Notes under the pieces: model-generated | The model's database searches: none | Seen by the model: only the letters and a program-made list of their open reading frames with translations | Told to the model about the DNA's origin: nothing | Made by a program: the position numbers and the translations under genes | Shown: piece after piece, positions 57,866-64,000 of the stretch | Position numbering within the stretch: the first letter of the stretch is position 1 | Layout: each line of letters opens with the position of its first letter | NCBI GenBank assembly: GCA_003134655.1 | Contig: PLBY01000150.1 | Location: 56,249 to 120,248 of the forward strand | Length of the DNA: 64,000 nucleotides | Direction: 5' to 3' | DNA from: Acidobacteriaceae bacterium | Lineage (GTDB): Bacteria > Acidobacteriota > Terriglobia > Terriglobales > Acidobacteriaceae

Positions 57866-58390
57866 TCATTTCCCAGCCGCGTGATGGTCGTAGCTGATCA
57901 CGCGCGTGACCTTCCACGCCCCGTCCTTATACTGCCACAGATGAACGAACTGCCCCTCACCCACTCCTTCGGTGTCGTCGTGCCCGGGATGGTGGAAGCG
58001 GTGCACGCCCATCTCGACAAACCCGTAACCCTTCATGTGGTACACCTTCAGCGTTCCGGGAACCAGTTCGCGAGTGACCTTGCCACAAATGTTTTGTTTG
58101 ACGCTCTCGGTCAAGGCCGCTCTGCCCAGAGTGACGCCGCCCTGATCGTGATAGAACTCGACGTTCTCGTCCATGAACGAAGCAAACTTCTCGAGATCGC
58201 AGTGGTTGTAGGAATCAAACAGCGCCGCATCGAGAGCAGCGCCAACGCGGTCCAGTTCCTCCTGATTCTGAATCTTGTCGAGCGCCGGAACACTTTGTGC
58301 AGCCGCGTTCTGCGCCCCCGCGTTGCCGAGGAATATGAGAGGAATTGCCAGGAGCAACAGGATCGGAGACAGAGCCAGCCCTTGTTTCAT
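57866..58390 (-). CDS. Secreted NTF2-like (DUF4440-type) protein
   Basis: 174 aa: signal peptide (LSPILLLLAIPLIFLGNAGA) and a single cone-shaped NTF2-like domain (ELDRVGAALDAALFDSYNHC, EKFASFMDENVEFYHDQGGV, RFHHPGHDDTEGVGEGQFVH, LWQYKDGAWKVTRVISYDHH). Relatives act as small-molecule-binding proteins or enzymes of unknown substrate. ATG 58390 is chosen for the signal peptide. It is flanked by R3 repeats on both sides. Confidence 0.82.
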   Translation of the reverse strand: MKQGLALSPILLLLAIPLIFLGNAGAQNAAAQSVPALDKIQNQEELDRVGAALDAALFDSYNHCDLEKFASFMDENVEFYHDQGGVTLGRAALTESVKQNICGKVTRELVPGTLKVYHMKGYGFVEMGVHRFHHPGHDDTEGVGEGQFVHLWQYKDGAWKVTRVISYDHHAAGK

Positions 58391-58468
58391 GAGATCTCGC
58401 TTTCGAAAAAGATGAGTGGGGCAAGAGGAGGTACGGACGGGAACAGGCGAATGTTCCAATTGTTACGA

Positions 58469-58514
58469 GGGTGCCCCATCGTTCTCGCGCCTTCTGCGAG
58501 AGGATGGGGATTTT
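58469..58514. repeat. Dispersed repeat family R3 (copy 4)
   Basis: GGGTGCCCCATCGTTCTCGC, then CTTCTGCGAGAGGATGGGG and ATTTT; hairpin CTCGC...GCGAG in the centre. Confidence 0.8.
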
Positions 58515-58585
58515 GACTCTTGGTCGGTCAGAACAAATCCCTGCCGAGAAAAAATACTTCGCCGTGCTACCCTGAACACCTCGTA

Positions 58586-59122
58586 ATGCCCTTGGGTATG
58601 AACCAGAAAACAACTCCCACCCCGACGCAGCCTCCCAGCGAAACCAACCGCCACTTTCACGCCCCCGAAAGCGCACGTCTCCACGAACTGGAAGGCCTCC
58701 CGCTGGCGACCTTTGGCCAGCGCCTCCTCGGCTACGCGATCGATCTTATCCTCGCCGTCCTGCTCTGGGCGCCGGCGGAGGCCTGCTGGCGCATCTTCAT
58801 CCTGCACCAGCACGAGGTCCATCTCTCCTGGGACTTCCACGAACTCGGCAACATCGTAGTGCTGGTGCTCTACTACGGCCTCGCCAACTATCTGGGGAAC
58901 GGCCGGACCCCCGGCAAGTGGATCGCGCGCACCCGCGCCGTATCGCTCACCCATTCACGGATGGGCGTGTGGCAGTCGATCGAGAGAGCGCTCGGCTACG
59001 GAGCCGCCGTGCTCGAAGGCGGCCTCGGATTTCTCCAGTACTTCTGGAGCGAGAATCGCATGTGCGCCCAGGACCGCCTCGCCGAAACCATCGTGATCGA
59101 CGTAAGGAAGCCGGAGCCCTGA
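58586..59122 (+). CDS. RDD family membrane protein
   Basis: 178 aa. A polar, Pro/Thr-rich N-terminus is followed by an RDD domain: ATFGQRLLGYAIDLILAVLL (the R and D residues), a loop, NIVVLVLYYGLANYLGNGRT then PGKWIARTRAVSLTHSRMG, and a last amphipathic/hydrophobic stretch. About three membrane helices; role unknown, sometimes ion transport. ATG 58586 or 58598 may be the start; neither has a strong SD. A longer frame upstream reads through repeat R3. Confidence 0.82.
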   Translation: MPLGMNQKTTPTPTQPPSETNRHFHAPESARLHELEGLPLATFGQRLLGYAIDLILAVLLWAPAEACWRIFILHQHEVHLSWDFHELGNIVVLVLYYGLANYLGNGRTPGKWIARTRAVSLTHSRMGVWQSIERALGYGAAVLEGGLGFLQYFWSENRMCAQDRLAETIVIDVRKPEP

Positions 59123-59194
59123 TGTACCACCCGGCGTGCCACTTTTCAAGGCGACTATGAGTAGGTGATCGCATCGTACGCGTGAACGGAAAAG

Positions 59195-59290
59195 AGGTCC
59201 CGGAGGGACCACTGATAGTAGCCCGCCAGTTCTACTGGCGGGTAGCTTCGAAACGAGAATCAACCGTGTCCCTGCGGAGGGACACCTGAA
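59195..59290. repeat. Triple-hairpin dispersed repeat, family R5 (copy 1)
   Basis: Three successive small palindromes: GGTCCCGGAGGGACC, CCCGCCAGTTCTACTGGCGGG given as CCCGCCAGT/ACTGGCGGG, and GTGTCCCTGCGGAGGGACAC, ending CTGAA. The second copy is at 60329. Confidence 0.82.
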
Positions 59291-59333
59291 TCGACAGACG
59301 AGAACAGGCGGGACATCTTCGCTCACATAACAA

Positions 59334-59355
59334 AGCCCCGCCTCCCAGCGGGGCT
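59334..59355 (-). terminator. Intrinsic terminator for the endonuclease-like gene
   Basis: AGCCCCGC, six-base loop, GCGGGGCT, followed on the minus strand by TTGTT. It lies 16 bases after the stop of the minus-strand gene. Confidence 0.7.
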
Positions 59356-59370
59356 CATCTCTAGCAACAG

Positions 59371-59760
59371 CTATCTCACGATCCCCCAGTTCTCCCGAAA
59401 CCTCTCAAACTTCGACATCCTCCTCCGGAGAACGGGAAACAACTTCATCGACTTATATTTCAGGAATTCCTCCACCGGAAACAGATACCACGCATCGACC
59501 GGAACCAGATACGCCGCCAGCAAATCGATCTCATTCGCGTTGTAGGCTCGGGTTGAGCAGCCGTGCGCCTGAATCAGGTACCCGCCATACGGTCCGGCCC
59601 GATGCGCGGACTTCACCTGCACCCGCAGCAATTTACTCCCGTTGTCTACGATCAGGTCGTACCGCATCTCGCCCCAGGGCTTGGCCACCCGGAGTCCCAA
59701 GGCCGTGGCCCGCGCCATAAACGCCGCCTCCGCCATCTCTCCCCGCTGCTTCCTCGTCAT
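59371..59760 (-). CDS. PD-(D/E)XK nuclease-like small protein
   Basis: 129 aa. Pattern of the group I intron-associated PD-(D/E)XK endonuclease family: KQRGEMAEAAFMARATALGL (helix with Glu), WGEMRYDLIVDNGSKLLRVQ (the Asp) and QVKSAHRAGPYGGY (the QxK variant of ExK), then CSTRAYNANEIDLLAAYLVP. ATG 59760 has a run of G upstream and starts the conserved region; the longer frame is not needed. No intron or DNA target is visible, so this is a free-standing homologue, perhaps a domesticated or relic homing nuclease. Confidence 0.75.
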   Translation of the reverse strand: MTRKQRGEMAEAAFMARATALGLRVAKPWGEMRYDLIVDNGSKLLRVQVKSAHRAGPYGGYLIQAHGCSTRAYNANEIDLLAAYLVPVDAWYLFPVEEFLKYKSMKLFPVLRRRMSKFERFRENWGIVR

Positions 59761-60063
59761 ACCCCCCCAACATGTAGCGCGGACCAGTCCCGAGCGCGAG
59801 ACGAAGGGGCACCCGCCCGCGTCTCGCCACGAGCAACATATCGACCCGCCCGCGATCCCGCCCTCTCCCACAGCCGCAACCCCGTCCCGAACCAACTCGA
59901 CTCCCATACGTCACCATTTCTCCCCGATCCCAACCACCGAAGATTCCCTTCATCAAGAATTTGTCCCGCCCTATTTCAAACAAGCTCCGCCCACCCCGCC
60001 CCTCGTCGCAAAAACGAAGAGCAGGGCCGTCACCGCCAGCCGGATTGTCAAAGATCAAGTGTT

Positions 60064-60090
60064 TATGTAGCGCGGGCGCCCCCGCCCGCG
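60064..60090. repeat. GC-rich palindromic repeat, family R8 (copy 2)
   Basis: TATGTAG then CGCGGGCG-ccc-CCGCCCGCG; one base different from the copy at 57706. Confidence 0.75.
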
Positions 60091-60328
60091 TCCCGCCAGG
60101 AGCACGACTTCCACCCGAATCGAGTCAAGGGTGGGAAGCTCGACTTTCCCGCCGCCCAACACAAAGCCCCCGCGGACCCTAGGTCCGTGGAGGCCAAGCC
60201 ACACAAGTGGCTAAATTAAACTCTCAGAAAATCACGCGAGGCGTCGATGCTCCTGATCACAGCTCAAGGTGACCCCACGCACACGCGTCAGGTCCCTCGT
60301 GTCGGCGGCCATGCGCCCGCAACCGAAA

Positions 60329-60421
60329 AGGTCCCGGAGGGACCGATGACAATAGCCCGCCAGTTCCACTGGCGGGAACGCGCAACCCAAGAAACAATCG
60401 TGTCCCGAAGGGACACCTGAA
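60329..60421. repeat. Triple-hairpin dispersed repeat, family R5 (copy 2)
   Basis: Same three hairpins as 59195-59290 (GGTCCCGGAGGGACC; CCCGCCAGT/ACTGGCGGG; GTGTCCC/GGGACAC, ending CTGAA), in the same orientation, 1.1 kb away. Confidence 0.82.
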
Positions 60422-60499
60422 CCCGCAACGACCTCGCGACAAGGACTTGGGAGAATCGGAGAACGTCCCGTCTGCTGTCCCCGGGTTTATTCGTCGTCG

Positions 60500-60757
60500 A
60501 TCAGTCCCCGCGCAATCCCAGCGAGCGCCAGCGGCGGAATTCTCACCCTGCTCGCCGAAGGACTCACCCAGCGCCAAGCCGCCGCCCATCTCGGCCTCAA
60601 GCCCCGCTGCGTCACCAGCGCCCTCGCCTACATGCGCGAACGCTACACCACCACAACCAACGAAGCCCTCATCGCCCTAGCCATCCGCCTGCAGTGGATC
60701 GAGATCGCCATCGACATCCACCAGGACGCAACTTCCCCGCCGCCGCATCCGTGGTAA
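60500..60757 (+). pseudogene. LuxR/GerE-type helix-turn-helix fragment without a start codon
   Basis: The frame ending TAA 60757 reads ILTLLAEGLTQRQAAAHLGL then KPRCVTSALAYMRERY, a clear GerE-like HTH, followed by a helix (NEALIALAIRLQWIEIAIDI). There is no in-frame ATG, GTG or TTG before the HTH; upstream lies half of a dispersed repeat. It is probably the tail of a regulator whose 5' end was lost, or it starts at ATC 60500 or ATT 60539. Confidence 0.6.
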
Positions 60758-60804
60758 GGTGTCCACAACCCGTGAAGTCCTAAACAGCGGTCAGGAGTCC
60801 TTCC

Positions 60805-60966
60805 GTGCGGGAAGAGACTCAGCCCAAAGTACCGATGTGCGCGATCTGCAACCAGCCGATCACACAGGAGCAGTGGCCGTACAAGGGCCTCGACGGCGAC
60901 AAGAAAGCCCACCTAGCCTGCTACCTCGAACACATGCACGACGACGAGAAGAATGGCAAGGACTGA
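60805..60966 (+). CDS. 53-residue zinc-finger-like protein
   Basis: Short protein with a good SD (AGGAG 60793-60797, seven bases before GTG 60805). MCAICNQPITQEQWPYKGLD and KKAHLACYLEHMHDDEKN give a CxxC...HxxC treble-clef-like zinc site; the rest is charged. It ends one base before the end of the convergent TIR-like gene. It may be co-transcribed with the HTH fragment upstream. Role unknown. Confidence 0.6.
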   Translation: MREETQPKVPMCAICNQPITQEQWPYKGLDGDKKAHLACYLEHMHDDEKNGKD

Positions 60967-61704
60967 CTACGATCCGAGGAGCCCGGCAACGTTGATCGGC
61001 AGACGAGCATTCGAGAGCTCCTGAGCTAGCAGAGTCCGCCACGCTCCTTTTGCGTCGAGCTCAATGAAGAGGACGCCTGAATAGTCCGAGGGAATCTCGA
61101 CACCTGGCGTATACAGCGCGCACACGCGGCTGCGCCTCAGCTTTCCAATGAAGTACCCGAGCTCCAGCACCACGTTCTGACGAGCCCGAGGCTTCAGACT
61201 AGCGGCGTCCGCCTTCGCCGCGCCCACATCATCCGGCGTGAGGAGAACAACAGCGAAACCGACGTCAGAGAACGCCTCGATCTTCTCGATCACCGTGCGT
61301 GACTCACTCGGCTTCTCGTGAAGAATGACCGCTTCCAGCCCGAGCCGCTCCAGGTACCGCGCAACCGTCTCCTTCGCTCCGTGGTCGTGCCCATGCACCA
61401 CGAACACCCGCTTCGAAATCGGCGCCGCCATGGCCGCGGAAGGTACCGAACTCAACTCAACACTCCCATCGTCCTGCGAAGCCGCGATTGCCTCAAGCAT
61501 CCCGAGCTGCCGCCCCCTTGCCGCCGGCCACTCGTCGGCGCGCCGGTACATGTTAGAGAATTCACCCGCCGTCCTCGAATCCAACGCTCTTGACAAGAAT
61601 TCGAAGACGCGCTGACCCCAGACCTCATACGACCCGATGCTCGTCGCATGGTCGGCGTCGAGAATCAACTCGTTAAGCTTTTTGACGATCGCAGCAAGAC
61701 TCAT
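60967..61704 (-). CDS. TIR-like predicted nucleotide-binding protein, putative defence effector
   Basis: 245 aa. The N-terminal ~100 residues are helical (KKLNELILDADHATSIGSYE). The C-terminal domain matches the TIR-like family used in CBASS/Pycsar-type effectors (PF10137 from memory): KRVFVVHGHDHGAKETVARY, LHEKPSESRTVIEKIEAFSD, VGFAVVLLTPDDVGA, RARQNVVLELGYFIGKL and GVEIPSDYSGVLFIELD. Such domains cleave NAD+ when triggered by phage-derived signals; no cyclase gene is visible next to it. ATG 61704 is preferred over 61770. The neighbourhood is rich in repeats and broken genes, typical of an island. Confidence 0.82.
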   Translation of the reverse strand: MSLAAIVKKLNELILDADHATSIGSYEVWGQRVFEFLSRALDSRTAGEFSNMYRRADEWPAARGRQLGMLEAIAASQDDGSVELSSVPSAAMAAPISKRVFVVHGHDHGAKETVARYLERLGLEAVILHEKPSESRTVIEKIEAFSDVGFAVVLLTPDDVGAAKADAASLKPRARQNVVLELGYFIGKLRRSRVCALYTPGVEIPSDYSGVLFIELDAKGAWRTLLAQELSNARLPINVAGLLGS

Positions 61705-61773
61705 TTCGCGAACCCGCCCGGAAACAGGTGGGAGGATATCACACGATGGAAACCTCCGCCGCGACTCCAAGCG

Positions 61774-61822
61774 CGCGAGGGCGAGGACCGTGGTGACGCA
61801 ACGGCACTCGCTCCGCTCGCAC
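61774..61822. repeat. 49-base direct repeat, family R7 (copy 1)
   Basis: CGCGAGGGCGAGGACC, GTGGTGACGCAACGGC, ACTCGCTCCGCTCGCAC. Identical to 62933-62981; the two copies flank the frameshifted gene. Confidence 0.88.
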
Positions 61823-61889
61823 CCGCGCCAGTTTAGCTAGAACAAACCCCAGGACACCGCTACAATGCTGGACACCGCAAGGAGCCACT

Positions 61890-62850
61890 ATGTCTAGCAC
61901 CCAAAAGCCAACCTGCTTCGTAATCGCGCCGATCGGCCCAAACGACAGCGACATCCGAAAGCGATCCGACAAGGTCCTGAAACACATCTTCAGAAAGGCC
62001 CTCGCGGAAAAATACGAAGTCATCCGTGGCGACGAGATCGACGAGCCGGGAATGATCACCTCGCAAGTCCTACGTGCTGTGCAAGAGTCACCACTCGTCG
62101 TGGCCGACCTGACAGGGGCACAACCCAAACGTGCTTTACGAACTCGCAGTGCGCCACGCGATCGAAAAGCCCATCATTCATGCCATCGAGCCGAAGCTAT
62201 CGAAGATCCCCTTCGACATCGCAGGCTTCCGAACAATCGAGTTCGACCTAACCGATCCCGACAGCATTGAGAGCGCGGTAGAGCAACTGAAGAAACAGGC
62301 CGAGCAAGCTCAGAAGGGGAAGTGGGGAGAGACCCCCGTCAAGCTCGCCAACATTATGCGTCGTACTAACGAGGACTCGTCGGAGACCCTGCTACTGAAG
62401 GAAGCTGTTCAGGGCATCTCCAGACTGCATTCGGACGTTTCCGATCTGGCGTCGACGGTGGCCAGCCATTTAGCCAGGTCAGAGAGCTCGATCGGAGCGT
62501 TCTACTCTCCCCCCAACAGCCCGTACATCCTTGGTAACCGACCGAACGTTGTGTACCTCGACCCAAACTACGGGTCGCAAGGGGTCCAATCGTTCCAACC
62601 CGCCGCCCAGGGCAGCAACACGCCCGCCAGTCTCTTCTCCGGCTCGCAAGGGGTCCAATCGTTCCAACCCGCCGCCCGGGGCAGCAACACGCCCGCCAGT
62701 CTCTTCTCCGGCTCGCAGGGCGAAACCCCATCGGTGGTTGGTTCAGCCTGGACACTAAAGACAGGCGCCGACACCTCCGCGACCGTCGAGCATATTTCCG
62801 CCAAGAGAGCCTCGGAAACCAACCCGGAGAAGGACCCGAAAAAGTCCTAA
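61890..62850 (+). pseudogene. Frameshifted nucleotide-binding-like protein with tandem-repeat tail
   Basis: GGAG lies five bases before ATG 61890. Reads TQKPTCFVIAPIGPNDSDIR ... GDEIDEPGMITSQVLRAVQE, SPLVVADLTG, then the frame is lost at GGGG 62115-62118. Removing one G restores HNPNVLYELAVRHAIEKPII and a frame open to 62850. The pattern VVADLTG-x-NPNVLYELA-x-AxxxxKP is the nucleoside-deoxyribosyltransferase/TIR-like Rossmann family often found in defence loci. The C-terminal half is low complexity with two 23-residue repeats. It is either a true +1 frameshift or a homopolymer error. It lies 185 bases from, and divergent to, the TIR-like gene. Confidence 0.72.
62575..62712. repeat. Tandem 69-base repeat, two units
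   Basis: Units 62575-62643 and 62644-62712 differ by about one base and encode SQGVQSFQPAA(Q/R)GSNT, then PASLFSG. A third unit starts (TCGCAGGGCGAAACC) and diverges. The period is a multiple of three, so unit number can change without breaking the frame. Confidence 0.9.
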
Positions 62851-62932
62851 CTGTCCACCAGCCCGGCGATTACTTCGCTTCTCGTCGTGCCAGCCGAGAG
62901 CCGGATGCCGGCAGCCGATCCGCCCCCCATCC

Positions 62933-62981
62933 CGCGAGGGCGAGGACCGTGGTGACGCAACGGCACTCGCTCCGCTCGCAC
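62933..62981. repeat. 49-base direct repeat, family R7 (copy 2)
   Basis: Identical to 61774-61822, same orientation. Confidence 0.88.
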
Positions 62982-63151
62982 CGTCCAAGATGTGGTGGGG
63001 CTCCGGGCGCTCCGGCCCGTTCCGTTCCGCTCCGGCTCCGGCACAGCGCGGCCGCGTTCGGTGGCGATACCCCGCGCCAGGTGCGGCCGCGCTGTTCCTC
63101 CGCCTGCGCTCCACTCCACGCGCCTCCGTAACCGCCCCGCAAAAAAAAGTT

Positions 63152-63235
63152 TATGTGGGGACAGACGGGACGTTCACCAGTTTTTCTTTCGGCTCAGTGG
63201 CGTGAAGTACCGGGGTACGTCCCGTCTGTCCCATA
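63152..63235. repeat. Long inverted repeat (stem 15, loop 43), family R9
   Basis: GGACAGACGGGACGT at 63159-63173 pairs ACGTCCCGTCTGTCC at 63217-63231, preceded by TATGTGG and followed by CATA. It looks like a REP/BIME-type element; a half copy lies near 60464. Confidence 0.8.
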
Positions 63236-63269
63236 TTTGTATTAGATTCCGCTTTTTAGGCTGAGCTGT

Positions 63270-63341
63270 GGGCCTGTGGTGTAGCGGAAGCACAGCACCC
63301 CGTCAAGGTCGCGGGTGCGGGTTCGCATCCCGTCAGGTCCA
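63270..63341 (+). ncRNA. Degenerate tRNA-Asp-like structure (anticodon GTC)
   Basis: Exact 72-base tRNA geometry: acceptor GGGCCTG/CAGGTCC (one G.T), D-arm GTGT/GCAC, anticodon loop CCGTCAA, T-arm GCGGG-TTCGCAT-CCCGT, discriminator A, no CCA. Universal positions are altered: T33 is C, A58 is C, and the anticodon stem (GCACC/GGTCG) has two mismatches. It therefore looks like a decayed tRNA-Asp or a tRNA-like domain of another RNA rather than a working tRNA. Confidence 0.55.
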
Positions 63342-63482
63342 TTCCTCGGGAGGTATCTCGGAGGAGTTCAGCATAAAACTGCGCAGGCGGGAGCGCGGTT
63401 CTTATGACCCTAGAGTTTCTTGATTGCCAGCGGAAGACCGGCGATAATGAAGTTGACCCTGACGGGGTGCTAAGCACCTGAG

Positions 63483-63513
63483 ACGGCCTCAGCTTTGGGG
63501 CCGTTTTTCTTTT
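63483..63513 (+). terminator. Strong intrinsic terminator
   Basis: ACGGCCTC, loop AGCTTT, GGGGCCGT, then TTTTTCTTTT. It ends a plus-strand transcript that includes the tRNA-like element and a further hairpin at 63377-63400 (AACTGCGC/GCGCGGTT), although no protein gene lies between. Confidence 0.85.
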
Positions 63514-63615
63514 CCGCCAAAGTTCTGAATTCACTGCAAGATGCGAAGTGCAGTTACCGGTGACACGCCTCTTCACGAGAGTAGTCATTCTGGGAGCGCC
63601 AATTCTCGCTCGAAC

Positions 63616-63642
63616 AAAAAGCCCCGCTCGTAAGAGCGGGGC
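63616..63642 (-). terminator. groEL intrinsic terminator
   Basis: Stem GCCCCGCTC/GAGCGGGGC with loop GTAA; on the minus strand it is followed by TTTTT. It lies about 45 bases after the groEL stop. Confidence 0.85.
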
Positions 63643-63687
63643 CTTGATCCTAGCTAGAAGCTAAGAGCTAATAGCTAGAAGCTGCTC

Positions 63688-64000
63688 TTAGTACATGTCT
63701 CCCATGCCGCCGCCACCGCCGTGTCCGCCGCCCGCGGGAGCTTCCTTCTTTTCAGGAATCTCCGCGACCAGGGCTTCGGTCGTCAGCATCAAGCTGGCGA
63801 TGGAGCCGGCGTTCTGCAGGGCAGTGCGCACGACCTTTGTCGGATCGAGCACGCCAGCCTTGACCAGGTCCTCGTACTCGTTCGAGAAGGCGTTGAATCC
63901 GAAGTTGGTCTCTTTGGACTCGAGCACCTTGCCCAGGATCACTGCACCTTCTTCGCCGGCGTTCTCGACGATCTGGCGCAGCGGCTCGGTGATGGCGCGC
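63688..64000 (-). CDS. groL: Chaperonin GroEL, C-terminal part (5' end outside window)
   Basis: The last ~103 residues of the 60-kDa chaperonin: AITEPLRQIVENAGEEGAVI, NFGFNAFSNEYEDLVKAGVL, DPTKVVRTALQNAGSIASLM, LTTEALVAEIPEKK, and a Gly/Met-rich tail GGGHGGGGGMGDMY of the GGM type. It folds proteins in the cytoplasm with GroES. The gene continues past base 64000. TAA at 63690-63688, terminator just downstream. Confidence 0.97.
   Translation of the reverse strand, partial: RAITEPLRQIVENAGEEGAVILGKVLESKETNFGFNAFSNEYEDLVKAGVLDPTKVVRTALQNAGSIASLMLTTEALVAEIPEKKEAPAGGGHGGGGGMGDMY

Larger units (their letters stand above)
59761..60499. other. Repeat-rich gap without a confident gene
   Basis: About 740 bases. 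Contents in order: C-rich, low-complexity DNA (59820-60060), palindrome R8 copy 2 (60064-60090), a hairpin CCGCGGACC-ctag-GGTCCGTGG near 60170, R5 copy 2 (60329-60421), and at 60464-60480 ACGTCCCGTCTG-CTGTCCC, half of the inverted repeat seen at 63159. No protein-like frame with a start was found. Confidence 0.55.
62851..63269. other. Repeat-rich gap without a gene
   Basis: Contains R7 copy 2 (62933-62981), a very GC-rich tract with two GCGGCCGCG-type words (63046-63092), an A-run at 63140, and the large inverted repeat at 63152-63235. No protein-like frame seen. Confidence 0.5.

Noticed and set aside
63256..63588. Minus-strand 110-codon frame over the tRNA-like region
   Set aside because: Covers a structured plus-strand RNA and a terminator; composition is not protein-like.

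Overview
The window is high-GC bacterial chromosome, most likely from an Acidobacteriota (Terriglobia/Koribacter-like) genome. This is an inference from three things: a secreted protein with the pilin-like C-terminal domain common in that phylum, many short dispersed palindromic repeats in intergenic space, and the overall gene content. No rRNA, CRISPR array, integrase or IS transposase is visible. TAG, TAA and TGA are all used as ordinary stops.

Layout. 1-9.8 kb: housekeeping genes, namely xseB (cut by the window edge), a homocysteine methyltransferase/methylene-THF reductase fusion, a lipoprotein, and a penicillin-acylase-family amidase divergent from a Fur regulator with a near-perfect Fur-box-like palindrome between them; then two paralogous zinc-ribbon membrane proteins and a DHH phosphoesterase. 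10-18 kb: envelope and secreted proteins, an RNase II-type exonuclease, and a sugar porter followed by a stand-alone GlmS-type isomerase domain. 18-22.6 kb: an orphan molybdopterin oxidoreductase with an FeS-NrfD fusion partner that is broken by an in-frame TAG. 22.7-31.4 kb: a complete potassium system (kdpFABC) whose KdpD sensor is split into two divergent genes, with kdpE, three small genes and two candidate KdpE operators; tRNA-Arg(CCT) follows.

32.5-53.7 kb is the most striking region. Seven co-directional, mostly tightly spaced genes encode a membrane ETF:quinone oxidoreductase-like protein, EtfB, EtfA, a long acyl-CoA dehydrogenase, a 3002-residue PUFA-synthase-like megasynthase (KS-AT-KS-4xACP-KR-DH), a 1863-residue single-chain biotin-dependent acyl-CoA carboxylase of eukaryote-like layout, and an Sfp-type phosphopantetheinyl transferase. 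A coherent reading is that the carboxylase makes malonyl-CoA, the synthase condenses and partly reduces it, the transferase activates the carrier domains, and the dehydrogenase/ETF/membrane module moves electrons between an acyl chain and the quinone pool. All four carrier domains have Thr where the phosphopantetheine-bearing Ser is expected, and their cores contain essentially no Ser.

53.7-64 kb: small envelope and metabolic genes, then a repeat-rich stretch with decayed genes, a TIR-like putative defence effector, a frameshifted nucleotide-binding-like gene with a 49-bp repeat on each side, a degenerate tRNA-Asp-like structure ending in an intrinsic terminator, and the 3' part of groEL. At least eight repeat families recur. 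Some lie in-frame inside genes and encode interdomain linkers, and one shows paired base changes that keep its hairpin intact.
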